From the NCBI RefSeq assembly GCF_006716205.1, contig NZ_VFOQ01000002.1, forward strand, positions 124,001 through 188,000: a DNA stretch of 64,000 bases, in the 5' to 3' direction. Shown here in pieces: positions 1 to 8,420 of this stretch (position 1 is the stretch's first letter; every line of letters begins with the position of its first letter). A program made the position numbers and the translations under genes. The notes under the pieces are model-generated. The model was not told the origin of the DNA. It saw only the letters and a program-made list of their open reading frames with translations, and searched no databases. The DNA is from Oryzihumus leptocrescens. Its GTDB lineage: Bacteria; Actinomycetota; Actinomycetes; Actinomycetales; Dermatophilaceae.

Positions 1-1
1 G

Positions 2-364
2 GCCCAGGCCTTGCGCAAGACCGCAGTTCCGTTCGGCGTCAGCACCATCGCGCAGCAGGCGGCCATCGCCAGCCTCGCGGCCTGGGACGAGCTGGCGGAG
101 CGGGTCGACGCGCTGGTCGCCGAACGGGAACGGGTCGTCGCAGCGCTGCGGCACCAGGGCTGGCCGGTCCCCGACACCGAGGCGAACTTCGTCTGGCTCC
201 CCCTGGGGGCGGACACCGAGGCGTTCGCCAAGGCCGCCGACGGCGCCGGCCTGGTGGTGCGCCCGTTCCCCGGCGAGGGTGCCCGGTGCACCATCGCCGA
301 GACCGAGGCGAACGACCGACTGCTGGAGGTCGCCCGCTCGTTCCTGGCCGCCCGGACCTTCTAG
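2..364 (+). CDS. C-terminal part of a HisC-like PLP aminotransferase
   Basis: The reading frame enters from the left edge and ends at TAG 362-364, leaving about 120 residues. The segment [19 protein letters not shown] and the following small-domain pattern ([14 protein letters not shown], then a [17 protein letters not shown] stretch) match the C-terminal domain of fold-type I aminotransferases of the histidinol-phosphate / aromatic (HisC/Pat) group, which transfer an amino group using PLP. The PLP lysine and substrate pocket lie upstream of the window, so HisC and Pat cannot be separated. The next gene starts 102 bp downstream on the same strand and is unrelated. Confidence 0.8.
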   Translation, partial: AQALRKTAVPFGVSTIAQQAAIASLAAWDELAERVDALVAERERVVAALRHQGWPVPDTEANFVWLPLGADTEAFAKAADGAGLVVRPFPGEGARCTIAETEANDRLLEVARSFLAARTF

Positions 365-466
365 GCGGCCGCCCACACCACACCGGAGCACTGCCCGCGT
401 CCCGCCGTGTCACTAGCACTGCGGTCGTGGTCCGCCAACACCCATACGACTGAGGAGTGACTAGTC

Positions 467-1117
467 ATGTCGGGGGATATCACCCGCACCCACTCGACTC
501 ACAAGGGTCGTCATCGCCAGAGTGCAAGCGTGACGAGCAAGCGAGCCGCCAACCGCCTCACGCGCTCCGGCGCCCTCGGGACCTCGGTCTGGGCGCCAAC
601 GGTCGGCTTCGCGACGCTGGGCATGGCCACCGTCGCGGCGATGACGATGGTCTCGCTGGACCACGGCGCTGAGCAGACCCCTCATGCAGAGGCGGCGGGC
701 GCCAAGCCCACCCCGGCCCCTCAGGTCATCGGCACTCCTGCGGACACGCCCGCGGCCAAGGAGGCGCAGCAGGCCAAGCCGGCCAAGCTGCACACCAGGA
801 ACGTCAGCCTGGAGACGAAGGTGGCCGACGCCTCCTCGACGCTCCAGGCGCGCACCGCCAGTGTCCGCGTCACGACGGCCAAGGTGACCAAGGTGGTCAC
901 GAAGCCGGTGCCCAAGGTCAACCCCGCGCCGGCCCCGGCGCCCAAAGGAGGCACGACGTCCCCGAAGTCGGGCGGCGACGGCTCCGGGGGCAGCACCGGC
1001 GGCGCCTCCGGCGCCCCGGCGCCAGCGCCCGCACCCCAGCCCGTCGTCGGCGTGAACCTGCCCACGGGCACCGGTACCTCGGTCGACGTCGGTGGCCTGA
1101 TCCACCTCGGCCTCTGA
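467..1117 (+). CDS. membrane-anchored secreted protein, Ala/Pro/Lys-rich, unknown
   Basis: 216 residues from ATG 467, preceded by GGAGTG at about 454-459. The N-terminus is basic and polar for about 40 residues. One hydrophobic segment follows (about residues 43-63, VGFATLGMATVAAMTMVSL), then a low-complexity exported tail rich in Ala, Pro, Lys and Thr with a Gly/Ser stretch near residue 165 (GGDGSGGSTGGASG). This suggests a signal anchor with a disordered cell-wall-spanning region. No enzymatic motif or cysteine is visible. It stands alone: the downstream dehydrogenase operon is separated by a hairpin at 1149-1201. I do not recognise a family. Coding potential is supported by codon bias and the ribosome binding site. 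Confidence 0.75.
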   Translation: MSGDITRTHSTHKGRHRQSASVTSKRAANRLTRSGALGTSVWAPTVGFATLGMATVAAMTMVSLDHGAEQTPHAEAAGAKPTPAPQVIGTPADTPAAKEAQQAKPAKLHTRNVSLETKVADASSTLQARTASVRVTTAKVTKVVTKPVPKVNPAPAPAPKGGTTSPKSGGDGSGGSTGGASGAPAPAPAPQPVVGVNLPTGTGTSVDVGGLIHLGL

Positions 1118-1148
1118 GGCCGCAGGGAGATCGACCCCCTCACGTCAA

Positions 1149-1201
1149 GGGCCGGTCCGGCCCGGCCCTGGCCACGGTCAGGGCGAGGTCCGGACCGGCC
1201 C
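1149..1201. terminator. hairpin after the anchored protein
   Basis: GGGCCGGTCCGG (1149-1160) is the exact reverse complement of CCGGACCGGCCC (1190-1201), with a 29-nt loop that can fold further. There is no U-tract, as is usual in GC-rich actinobacteria. Confidence 0.6.
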
Positions 1202-1217
1202 CTTCCGTGTCCGCAGT

Positions 1218-1248
1218 TTGGAAGACCACGTCCCCATGCCGGTAGCGT
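1218..1248 (+). promoter_or_regulatory. candidate promoter of the 2-oxo acid dehydrogenase operon
   Basis: TTGGAA (1218-1223) and TAGCGT (1243-1248) are separated by 19 bp, about 150 nt before the first gene of the operon. Spacing is slightly long, so this is a candidate only. Confidence 0.35.
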
Positions 1249-1401
1249 GTGCACCGCTAGGCCTGTGAGCGCCGCCACATGCGTGCGTGACCGTCCCCCG
1301 CCGTGGACAGCAAGCCCCGGGCGGAGACCCCGCCCACGTCCGCGGCCCAGAGCCGAGCCGGTCAGCCAACCGCTGCACCGGATCGCGAAGAAGGAGAGCC
1401 T

Positions 1402-2610
1402 GTGAGCGACATCGACGTCGCCTCGAGTGCCGGTGCCGAGGGCACCGAGCACATCGACGAAGCCGCCGTGGCGGCGCTGACCGCCCCCGTTCCCGAGACG
1501 ATCGGTGACGGCGGACCCGAGCTGGTCCAGCTGCTCACCCCCGAAGGTGAGCGGGTCGACCACCCCGACTACTCGGCATACGTCGCCGACCTCGACGCGG
1601 ACGACCTGCGCGGCTTCTACCGCGACCTGGTCCTCGTGCGCCGCGTCGACGCCGAGGCGACCGCGCTGCAACGCCAGGGCGAGCTGGGCATCTGGGCCAG
1701 CCTGCTCGGCCAGGAGGCCGCCCAGGTCGGCTCCGGCCGCGCGCTGCGTCCGCAGGACTATGCGTTCCCGACCTACCGCGAGCACGGCGTCGCGTGGTGC
1801 CGCGGGGTCAACCCGCTGAACCTGCTGGGCCTCTTCCGTGGCGTCAACCACGGCGGCTGGGACCCGGACGAGAAGAACTTCCACCTCTACACGATCGTCA
1901 TCGGCGCGCAGACGCTGCACGCGACCGGCTACGCGATGGGCATCCAGCGCGACGGTGCCGTCGGCACCGGCGACGCCGACCGTGACGCGGCCGTCGTGGC
2001 CTACTTCGGCGACGGGGCGACCAGCCAGGGCGACGTCAACGAGGCGTTCGTCTACGCCGCGGTCAACAACGCGCCGGTGGTCTTCTTCTGCCAGAACAAC
2101 CAGTGGGCCATCTCCGAGCCCAACGACCGCCAGACGCGTATCCCGCTCTACCAGCGGGCGCGCGGCTTCGGCTTCCCGGGCGTGCGGGTGGACGGCAACG
2201 ACGTCCTCGCCGTCTACGCGGTCACCAAGGCCGCCATGGACGCGGCCCGCAGCGGCCAGGGCCCGATGCTCATCGAGGCGTTCACCTACCGCATGGGCGC
2301 CCACACCACCTCGGACGACCCGACGAAGTACCGCGTCTCCGCCGAGGTCGAGGTCTGGAAGCACCGCGACCCGATCGCCCGCCTCAAGGCCTACCTGACC
2401 GCCCACGCGATGGCCGACACCGAGTTCTTCGACGCCGTCGACCGTGAGGCCGACGAGCTCGCGGCGACCGTCCGCGAGGGCTGCCTGAGCATGCCCGACC
2501 CCGAGCCGCTGTCGATGTTCGACCACATCTACGTCGAGAAGCACCCGGTCGTCGAGGCCGAGCGCGCCGAGTTCGCGGCCTACCACGCCAGCTTCGAGGG
2601 AGGCCACTGA
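1402..2610 (+). CDS. bkdA: branched-chain 2-oxo acid dehydrogenase E1 alpha subunit
   Basis: 402 residues from GTG 1402, chosen because AAGGAG (1391-1396) sits 5 nt upstream. Longer in-frame starts lack a ribosome site. The protein is a thiamine-diphosphate E1 alpha subunit: the TPP motif runs from GDG (residues 203-205) to NN (232-233), with the LLGQEAAQVGS region at about 101-111 and the phosphorylation-loop-like YRMGAHTTSDDP segment near 310. Its partner E1 beta starts 2 bp after the stop and E2 follows, so the three make the decarboxylase and acyltransferase core of one complex. Actinobacterial pyruvate dehydrogenase normally uses a single-chain AceE, so a two-subunit E1 favours branched-chain 2-oxo acids (compare Rv2497c in M. 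tuberculosis). Pyruvate activity cannot be excluded. Confidence 0.92.
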   Translation: MSDIDVASSAGAEGTEHIDEAAVAALTAPVPETIGDGGPELVQLLTPEGERVDHPDYSAYVADLDADDLRGFYRDLVLVRRVDAEATALQRQGELGIWASLLGQEAAQVGSGRALRPQDYAFPTYREHGVAWCRGVNPLNLLGLFRGVNHGGWDPDEKNFHLYTIVIGAQTLHATGYAMGIQRDGAVGTGDADRDAAVVAYFGDGATSQGDVNEAFVYAAVNNAPVVFFCQNNQWAISEPNDRQTRIPLYQRARGFGFPGVRVDGNDVLAVYAVTKAAMDAARSGQGPMLIEAFTYRMGAHTTSDDPTKYRVSAEVEVWKHRDPIARLKAYLTAHAMADTEFFDAVDREADELAATVREGCLSMPDPEPLSMFDHIYVEKHPVVEAERAEFAAYHASFEGGH

Positions 2611-2612
2611 GC

Positions 2613-3590
2613 ATGAGCACCCTGACCATCGCCAAGGGCATCAACAACGGCCTGCGCCGCTCCATGGAGCGCGATGACAAGGTCATCCTCATGGGTGAGG
2701 ACATCGGCAAGCTCGGCGGCGTCTTCCGCGTCACCGACGGCCTGCAGAAGGACTTCGGCGAGGACCGTGTCATCGACACCCCGCTGGCCGAGTCCGGCAT
2801 CATCGGCACCGCGGTCGGCCTGGCCCTGCGCGGCTACCGCCCGGTCTGCGAGATGCAGTTCGACGGCTTCGTCTACCCCGCCTTCGACCAGATCGTCAGC
2901 CAGGTCGCCAAGATGCGGGCCCGCTCGCTCGGTGCGGTCAAGCTGCCGATCGTCATCCGCATCCCGGTCGGCGGCGGCATCGGCGCCGTGGAGCACCACA
3001 GCGAGTCCAACGAGGCCTACTTCGCGCACACCGCCGGCCTGCGGGTCGTCGCCTGCGCCAACCCCGAGGACGCCTACTGGATGATCCAGCAGGCCATCGA
3101 GACCGACGACCCGGTCGTCTTCTACGAGCCCAAGCGCCGCTACTGGGACAAGGGCGAAGTTGACGAGGACGGCGCGCCCAGGCTCGGCCTGTATGACGCG
3201 CGCGTGGCTCGCGAGGGCGAGCACGTCACCCTCGCGACCTACGGCCCGATGGTCCGCGTCGCGCTGGAGGCGGCCCAGGCCGCCGCCGAGGAGGGCAAGA
3301 GCATCGAGGTCGTCGACCTGCGCTCGCTGTCCCCGCTCGACATGGACACCCTCGCGGCGTCGGTGGAGAAGACCGGTCGCCTGGTCGTCACCCACGAGGC
3401 CTCGACGTTCCTGGGCATGGGTGCCGAGGTGGCCGCGGAGATCACGCAGCGCTGCTTCTACCACCTGGAGGCGCCGGTCCTGCGGGTCGGCGGCTACAAC
3501 CTGCCCTACCCGCCGAGCAAGCTCGAGGAAGATTTCCTTCCCGACCTGGACCGCGTGCTCGACGGCGTCGACCGCGCGCTCGCCTACTGA
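2613..3590 (+). CDS. bkdB: branched-chain 2-oxo acid dehydrogenase E1 beta subunit
   Basis: 325 residues, the usual length. Start ATG 2613 lies 2 bp after the E1 alpha stop, so translation is probably coupled. The family signatures are clear: MGEDIGKLGGVFRVT near residue 27, DTPLAESGIIGTAVGLAL (about 55-72) with the TPP-activating glutamate, and the FDGFVYPAFDQIVSQ segment. The C-terminal transketolase domain ends with PPSKLEEDFLPD. With E1 alpha it forms the heterotetramer that decarboxylates the 2-oxo acid and passes the acyl group to lipoyl-E2. Confidence 0.93.
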   Translation: MSTLTIAKGINNGLRRSMERDDKVILMGEDIGKLGGVFRVTDGLQKDFGEDRVIDTPLAESGIIGTAVGLALRGYRPVCEMQFDGFVYPAFDQIVSQVAKMRARSLGAVKLPIVIRIPVGGGIGAVEHHSESNEAYFAHTAGLRVVACANPEDAYWMIQQAIETDDPVVFYEPKRRYWDKGEVDEDGAPRLGLYDARVAREGEHVTLATYGPMVRVALEAAQAAAEEGKSIEVVDLRSLSPLDMDTLAASVEKTGRLVVTHEASTFLGMGAEVAAEITQRCFYHLEAPVLRVGGYNLPYPPSKLEEDFLPDLDRVLDGVDRALAY

Positions 3591-3609
3591 AGCGGAGGAC
3601 CCGTCCACC

Positions 3610-5073
3610 ATGTCGAGCATCAAGCGCTTCAACCTCCCCGACCCCGGTGAGGGCCTGACCGAGGCCGAGATCGTCACCTGGAAGGTCAAGGCGGGCGACA
3701 CGGTCAAGGTCAACGACATCATCGTCGAGATCGAGACCGCCAAGTCGCTGGTCGAGCTGCCGGTGCCGTTCGCGGGCACCGTCAGCGAGCTGCTCGTGAG
3801 CGAGGGCGAGACGGTCGAGGTCGGCACGCCGATCATCGCCGTCGAGACCGGCCAGGGCGGCGCGGCGCCGGTGCAGGACGCGCCGGCCGCCGGCGCGGTC
3901 GAGCCGGGCATCGAGGGCAGCCCCGCCCCGAAGCTGGCCGCTGCCGCCGCTGCGGCGGAGGAGCAGATCGAGGAGGGCAAGATCGGTGGCACCACCTCGA
4001 CCGGTCGCACCGCCGTCCTCGTCGGCTACGGCGTCAAGCAGACCGAGGCCAAGCGGCGGCCGCGCAAGGCCGGCACCACCCCGGCGCCGGCCGCGGCGCC
4101 GACCATGACCGCCCAGGCGGCTCCGGCGACCCCGGCTCCGGCCGCTCCGGCGCGCAGCCTCGGTGAGGCCCGCGCGCTGACCAAGCCGCCGGTGCGCAAG
4201 CTGGCCAAGGACCTCGGCATCGACCTGACCCAGGTCACCCCGAGCGGCGAGGGCGGCATCATCACCCGCGCCGACGTCGAGGCCCACGTGGCGGGCGGGT
4301 CCACCGCGGTGGAGGCTGCCCCGGCAGCCGCCGCCCCGGCATACCAGGCCCCGGTGTTCGCCCGCTCGGGCGAGCGCGAGACCCGCGTGCCGATCAAGGG
4401 TGTGCGCAAGATGACCGCCCAGGCCGTCTCGGCCTCGGCGTTCACCGCGCCGCACGTCACCGAGTTCATCACCGTCGACGTGACGCGGACGATGAAGCTG
4501 GTGGACCGGCTGCGTGAGGACCGCGAGTTCCGGGACGTCAAGGTCAGTCCGCTGCTCATCGTGGCCAAGGCGCTGCTGCTCGCGGCGCGCCGCAACCCCG
4601 AGATCAACGCGCGATGGGACGAGGCGGCCGGCGAGATCGCCATCGCCAACTACGTCAACCTCGGCATCGCCGCGGCCACCCCCCGGGGGCTGATCGTGCC
4701 GAACATCAAGGACGCCGACCAGATGTCGCTGCGGCAGCTCGCCGACGCGATGGCGGCGCTGGTGTCGACGGCCCGCGAGGGCCGCACGCCTCCGGCCGAC
4801 ATGGCCGGAGGCACGATCACGATCACCAACGTGGGCGTGTTCGGGGTCGACAACGGCACGCCGATCCTCAACCAGGGTGAGGCCGCGATCCTGTGCTTCG
4901 GCGCGGTGCGCGAGATGCCGTGGGTCGTCAAGGGCAAGGTCAAGCCGCGCTGGGTCACCCAGCTCGCGCTGTCGTTCGACCACCGCCTGGTCGACGGCGA
5001 CCTCGGCTCGCGCTTCCTGGCCGACGTCGCCGCGGTCCTGGAGGACCCGAGCAAGGGCCTCGTCTGGGGCTGA
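3610..5073 (+). CDS. bkdC: branched-chain 2-oxo acid dehydrogenase E2 (dihydrolipoyl acyltransferase)
   Basis: 487 residues from ATG 3610 (GGAGG at 3593-3597 upstream). Domains in order: one lipoyl domain with the lipoylated lysine in EIETAKSLVE (K45); an Ala/Pro-rich linker; a peripheral-subunit-binding domain (TKPPVRKLAKDLGIDL through GGIITRADVEAHV); a second linker; and the catalytic domain ending in SFDHRLVDGDLG, with active-site His about 458 and Asp about 462. A single lipoyl domain is typical of branched-chain E2, while actinobacterial pyruvate/2-oxoglutarate E2 often has more. No E3 is encoded here, so lipoamide dehydrogenase must come from elsewhere. Confidence 0.93.
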   Translation: MSSIKRFNLPDPGEGLTEAEIVTWKVKAGDTVKVNDIIVEIETAKSLVELPVPFAGTVSELLVSEGETVEVGTPIIAVETGQGGAAPVQDAPAAGAVEPGIEGSPAPKLAAAAAAAEEQIEEGKIGGTTSTGRTAVLVGYGVKQTEAKRRPRKAGTTPAPAAAPTMTAQAAPATPAPAAPARSLGEARALTKPPVRKLAKDLGIDLTQVTPSGEGGIITRADVEAHVAGGSTAVEAAPAAAAPAYQAPVFARSGERETRVPIKGVRKMTAQAVSASAFTAPHVTEFITVDVTRTMKLVDRLREDREFRDVKVSPLLIVAKALLLAARRNPEINARWDEAAGEIAIANYVNLGIAAATPRGLIVPNIKDADQMSLRQLADAMAALVSTAREGRTPPADMAGGTITITNVGVFGVDNGTPILNQGEAAILCFGAVREMPWVVKGKVKPRWVTQLALSFDHRLVDGDLGSRFLADVAAVLEDPSKGLVWG

Positions 5074-5092
5074 GCACCCTTTCGCAGCAACG

Positions 5093-5131
5093 CGAAGCGG
5101 GCGGTGGGACCTGGTCCCACCGCCCGCTTCG
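5093..5131. terminator. bidirectional terminator between E2 and the MFS pump
   Basis: A near-zero-loop perfect hairpin: CGAAGCGGGCGGTGGGACC at 5093-5111 pairs with its exact complement at 5113-5131. It separates two convergent genes and can serve both. Confidence 0.8.
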
Positions 5132-5182
5132 TCGTGTCAGGGCCGGTATGGCGCGCCCGTCACCTCCCGGGCGCGCCCCCGC

Positions 5183-6898
5183 TCAGTGCGCGATCGGCGG
5201 CACCGCGGCGGCGGCCTCGGCGTCCGCGGCGTCGCTCTTGCCCCGCTCCGAGTAGGACGAGCCGCTGCGCAGCTCGACGTGCGGGAGGAACCACAGCACG
5301 ATGAACGCCACGACCATCACGGCAGAGCCGACCAGGAACACCCGGTCCATGGCCTCGGAGAAGCCCACCAGGAACGGCTTGGCCAGGCGCGGGTCGATCT
5401 GCTGGATGAACGAGGAGTCGCTCAGCGGGTTGGCGCCCGCGCCGGTGCCGCCGCCGGCCTGCTGGCTCTTCAGCGCGGCGATGACGTTGGCGTTGGCCGC
5501 CGGGTTGCCGGTCGGGTTGCGCAGGGCAGCCTGGAAGTCCGGCGTCGGGAAGTAGACCCGGAACGCCTCGGCCAGCTTGAGCGGCACCGAGGAGAACAGG
5601 ATCGACAGGAACACCGCGGTGCCGATGGTGCCGCCGATCTGGCGGGTGAACGTGGCCGAGGAGGTGGCCACGCCGATCTCCCGCGGCGAGACGGCGTTCT
5701 GCACGGCGAGGGTCAGCGGCTGCATGTTGAAGCCCAGGCCCAGGCCGAAGACGACCATCAGCACCATGACCTGCCACAGCGGGGTGTCGAAGGCGACGTA
5801 GTGGAACATGAACAGGCCGATGACCAGCAGCGCCGAGCCGATGATCGGGAAGTGCCGGTAGCGACCCGTGCGGGAGATGGCCTGGCCGGAGATGACCGAC
5901 CCGGCCATGATGCCCAAGGTCATCGGGACCAGCATGAGGCCGGCCTGGGTCGGGGTCGCGCCCTTGACGATCTGCAGGTAGAGCGGCAGCGAGACCAGGC
6001 CACCGAACATGCCCATGCCGAGGACGACCGAGGCGATCGAGGAGACGCCGACGGTCCGGATGCGGAACAGGTAGATCGGCAGCAGCGCCTCGTGGCCCAT
6101 GGCCCGCTCGATGAGGAAGAAGGCGATCAGGCCGAGGCCGCCGATGGCGAAGCAGGTGATCGAGCTGCTCGAGCTCCAGCCCCAGTCGCGGCCCTGCTCG
6201 GCCACGATGAGCAGCGGGACCAGGCCCACCGTGAGGGTGACGGCACCCCACCAGTCGATGCGGTGGTCGAGGCGGGTGTGACGCAGGTGCAGCGTCCGGG
6301 CGACGACGAACAGCGCGGCGATGCCGATCGGGACGTTCACGAGGAAGACCCAGCGCCAGCCGGTGATGCCCAGGATGGTGTCGGCACCGGCGAAGAAGCC
6401 GCCGATGACCGGGCCGAGCACGCTGGAGGTGCCGAAGACGGCCAGGAAGTAGCCCTGGTACTTCGCGCGCTCCCGCGGCGGGACGATGTCACCGATGATC
6501 GCCAGGGCCAGCGAGAACAGGCCACCGGCGCCGAGGCCCTGCACGGCGCGGAACGCGGCCAGCATCGGCATCGAGGTGGCGAAGGCGCACAGCACCGACC
6601 CGAGGATGAAGATCGTGATGGCCGTGACGAAGAACTTCTTGCGGCCGTAGATGTCGGAGAGCTTGCCGTACAACGGCGTGACGATCGTCGAGGTGATCAG
6701 GTAGGCCGTGGTCACCCAGGCCTGCCCGGCGAGGTCGTTGAGGTCGTCGGCGATGACGCGCATCGCCGAGGCGACGATCGTCTGGTCAAGGGCGGCGAGG
6801 AACATGCCCATGAGCAGGCCGACGAGGATGGTCATGATCTGCTTGTGCGTCAGCGTTCCGTCGGTGGCGGTCGCTGGCGCAGGAGTGGCGGACGCCAT
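5183..6898 (-). CDS. MFS drug exporter, DHA2 (EmrB/QacA) family
   Basis: 571 residues from ATG 6898, preceded by AAGGAG. Hydrophobicity suggests about 14 transmembrane segments. The family motifs are present: LAALDQTIVASAMRVI (motif D1 in TM1), GKLSDIYGRKK (motif A after TM2) and LGPVIGGFF-type motif C in TM5. A long Gly/Asn-rich loop precedes the last segment. It probably expels hydrophobic drugs using proton motive force. Its start overlaps the stop of the upstream MarR gene (TAATG), so the two are one operon and the pump is probably de-repressed by the MarR ligand. Confidence 0.93.
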   Translation of the reverse strand: MASATPAPATATDGTLTHKQIMTILVGLLMGMFLAALDQTIVASAMRVIADDLNDLAGQAWVTTAYLITSTIVTPLYGKLSDIYGRKKFFVTAITIFILGSVLCAFATSMPMLAAFRAVQGLGAGGLFSLALAIIGDIVPPRERAKYQGYFLAVFGTSSVLGPVIGGFFAGADTILGITGWRWVFLVNVPIGIAALFVVARTLHLRHTRLDHRIDWWGAVTLTVGLVPLLIVAEQGRDWGWSSSSSITCFAIGGLGLIAFFLIERAMGHEALLPIYLFRIRTVGVSSIASVVLGMGMFGGLVSLPLYLQIVKGATPTQAGLMLVPMTLGIMAGSVISGQAISRTGRYRHFPIIGSALLVIGLFMFHYVAFDTPLWQVMVLMVVFGLGLGFNMQPLTLAVQNAVSPREIGVATSSATFTRQIGGTIGTAVFLSILFSSVPLKLAEAFRVYFPTPDFQAALRNPTGNPAANANVIAALKSQQAGGGTGAGANPLSDSSFIQQIDPRLAKPFLVGFSEAMDRVFLVGSAVMVVAFIVLWFLPHVELRSGSSYSERGKSDAADAEAAAAVPPIAH

Positions 6899-7404
6899 TA
6901 CTGCTCCTTGCTGGCTGTGGTGTGGACGCCACTCATGGCGTCGGCGAAGTGCTTGATCATCTGGTCGCGTGAGGACTCCAGCGCCCCCGCGAACCGGTCG
7001 AGCTGCGCGGTGAACTGCTCGGCCTCGGTCTCGCTCCAGTCCTGCAGCATGCTGCGGAACCACTCCCCCCGTTGGGTGCGGAGCCGCTCGATGAGGGCTG
7101 TGCCGGCCGGGGTCAGCGACAGCATCGCCGCCCGCCGGTCGTCCGGGTCGGGAAGCTTCTCGACCAGGTCGTGCTGGGCCAGCATCGAGGCCTGCCGGCT
7201 GACCGTGGACACGTCCGAGTGCACGCACTCGGCCAGCGTGGAGACCCGCTTCGGGCCGCTCTCGAGCGTGAACAGCACCGGGTAGGCGGTGGCGTCCACG
7301 GCCGGGTGCAGCCGCGGGGCGTGCTGGCGCATGGCCTGGAAGAGCTTCATGACCCGGACGAGGTCCGCGCCGAGCTGGTTGGCGGCCTCATGGCTGATCG
7401 CCAT
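6898..7404 (-). CDS. MarR-family regulator of the adjacent pump
   Basis: 168 residues. The winged helix-turn-helix is at about residues 45-110: TLAECVHSDVSTVSRQASMLAQ is the recognition region, followed by the wing motif DPDDRRAAMLSLTPAG. The start is ATG 7404 after a G-rich run. The stop shares one base with the pump start, which indicates co-transcription and autoregulation. Dyads expected of a MarR operator lie just upstream (7432-7483), over a plausible promoter. Confidence 0.92.
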   Translation of the reverse strand: MAISHEAANQLGADLVRVMKLFQAMRQHAPRLHPAVDATAYPVLFTLESGPKRVSTLAECVHSDVSTVSRQASMLAQHDLVEKLPDPDDRRAAMLSLTPAGTALIERLRTQRGEWFRSMLQDWSETEAEQFTAQLDRFAGALESSRDQMIKHFADAMSGVHTTASKEQ

Positions 7405-7431
7405 CGGACCCCCCTTTGTCTGGCGAAACTA

Positions 7432-7483
7432 ACTTGCTTGCGGCATACAAGTATCACATAACAGTTGCATGGTGCAAACAACT
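7432..7483 (-). promoter_or_regulatory. promoter and candidate MarR operators
   Basis: This AT-rich patch stands out from the surroundings. Read on the minus strand it has TTGCAC (7477-7472), a 17-bp spacer and ATACTT (7454-7449). Two dyads overlap it: TTGCA-tgg-TGCAA (7465-7477, over the -35) nested inside AGTTG...CAACT (7463-7483), and ACTTG...CAAGT (7432-7452, over the -10). Binding there would block the MarR/MFS operon. Confidence 0.6.
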
Positions 7484-7529
7484 AAAAAGACGTAGGCGCG
7501 TCTCACCCCGGGGCGGCGGGGCCGGGACC

Positions 7530-8393
7530 TCAGTGGGTGACGACGAGGGCCTCGAGCACGCGGCGGGCCATCGCCTCGTCCCCGACCACGGTGTATGCCG
7601 TGTCCGCCACGGCGCGCCGCCCGGCGGCGCGGCGGGTGAAGGCGTCGGTCGACATGCTGATGCTGACCGTGGGGCCCTCGAGGTGGGGCACGGTCTCGTC
7701 GACGTGCTCGCCGGTGAACATCGCGTGTCCGTGCGGCCGGCCGTCGTCACCGGTGTCCACCCGCACCCCGGCCCGCGCGACGACCGGGCCGGTGACGTCG
7801 AGGATCACCGTGCTGCCGGGCTCGAGGCCGGCCCGGCGCGCCACCAGCTTGGGCAGCTGGATCAGGGCGGCGTTGACGAACACCGCCGCCGCGGGGGAGT
7901 CCAGGTTGCCCGGGCGCTTGAGCGCGGTGCGGATGTCCTGCTCGTGCGCCCAGACGTCGAAGGCCCGCATGAGGGCGACGGTGGCCGCGCGCTCGGGACC
8001 GAACGGCCCGGGGATGATGCTGGAGTCGGTCAGCCCGGGGCTGCGCAGCGTCGCGAGGCGCTGGGGCAGGACGTGCTCGAGCTCGGAGAGCACGTCGTGG
8101 CCGCTGCGACCGCGGCGCACCTCGACCGCGGACTCGACCTTCTGGCCGAGCTCGTTGCGGACGTGCTCGTACGGCGGCACGTCGACCTTGGGGTCGCGGT
8201 GTCCCTCCAGCCAGGCCTCGACGCCGGCCACGTGGGAGATCTGGTCCTTGATCGTCCAGCCCGGGCACTCGGTCTCGCGGGCGAAGTCCTCCTCGCTGCA
8301 CGAGCGGCCGAGGTCGACCACGGCCTGGGCCGTCTGGGCGAACGCCTCGACGAGGCCGTGCAGGTCGGAGGGTGCTGCCGGGTGCATGGGCAT
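7530..8393 (-). CDS. DinB-like, maleylpyruvate isomerase-family mycothiol-dependent enzyme
   Basis: 287 residues. The N-terminal half has the metal-binding helical-bundle signature of the family: ETECPGWTIKDQISHVAGVEAWL (about residues 40-62, with a metal His) and AFDVWAHEQDIRTAL (about 145-159, with His and Asp). The C-terminal half resembles the sterol-carrier-like extension often fused to these proteins. Family members use mycothiol for isomerisation or detoxification, but the substrate is unknown. The start at ATG 8393 is supported by TAGGGT (minus strand, 8405-8400) six bases upstream, a leaderless arrangement. Confidence 0.82.
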   Translation of the reverse strand: MPMHPAAPSDLHGLVEAFAQTAQAVVDLGRSCSEEDFARETECPGWTIKDQISHVAGVEAWLEGHRDPKVDVPPYEHVRNELGQKVESAVEVRRGRSGHDVLSELEHVLPQRLATLRSPGLTDSSIIPGPFGPERAATVALMRAFDVWAHEQDIRTALKRPGNLDSPAAAVFVNAALIQLPKLVARRAGLEPGSTVILDVTGPVVARAGVRVDTGDDGRPHGHAMFTGEHVDETVPHLEGPTVSISMSTDAFTRRAAGRRAVADTAYTVVGDEAMARRVLEALVVTH

Positions 8394-8399
8394 GCCGTC

Positions 8400-8413
8400 A
8401 CCCTACTTAGGCT
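8400..8413. promoter_or_regulatory. back-to-back leaderless -10 elements
   Basis: On the minus strand TAGGGT (8405-8400) is 6 nt before ATG 8393. On the plus strand TAGGCT (8408-8413) is 7 nt before ATG 8421. Only 27 bp separate the two start codons, so each promoter's -35 region lies at or inside the opposite gene. Confidence 0.6.
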
Positions 8414-8420
8414 GGACCCC

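Noticed and set aside
1303-1401. N-terminal extension of E1 alpha from 1303
   Set aside because: The start would have no ribosome site, and the 33 extra residues are low-complexity. AAGGAG just before GTG 1402 fixes the start.
721-2607. Very long minus-strand frame opposite the E1 alpha gene (and similar long frames opposite most genes)
   Set aside because: Expected antisense shadow of high-GC coding sequence. Composition is Arg/Gly/Asp/Val-rich with no domain, while the opposite strand encodes complete enzymes.
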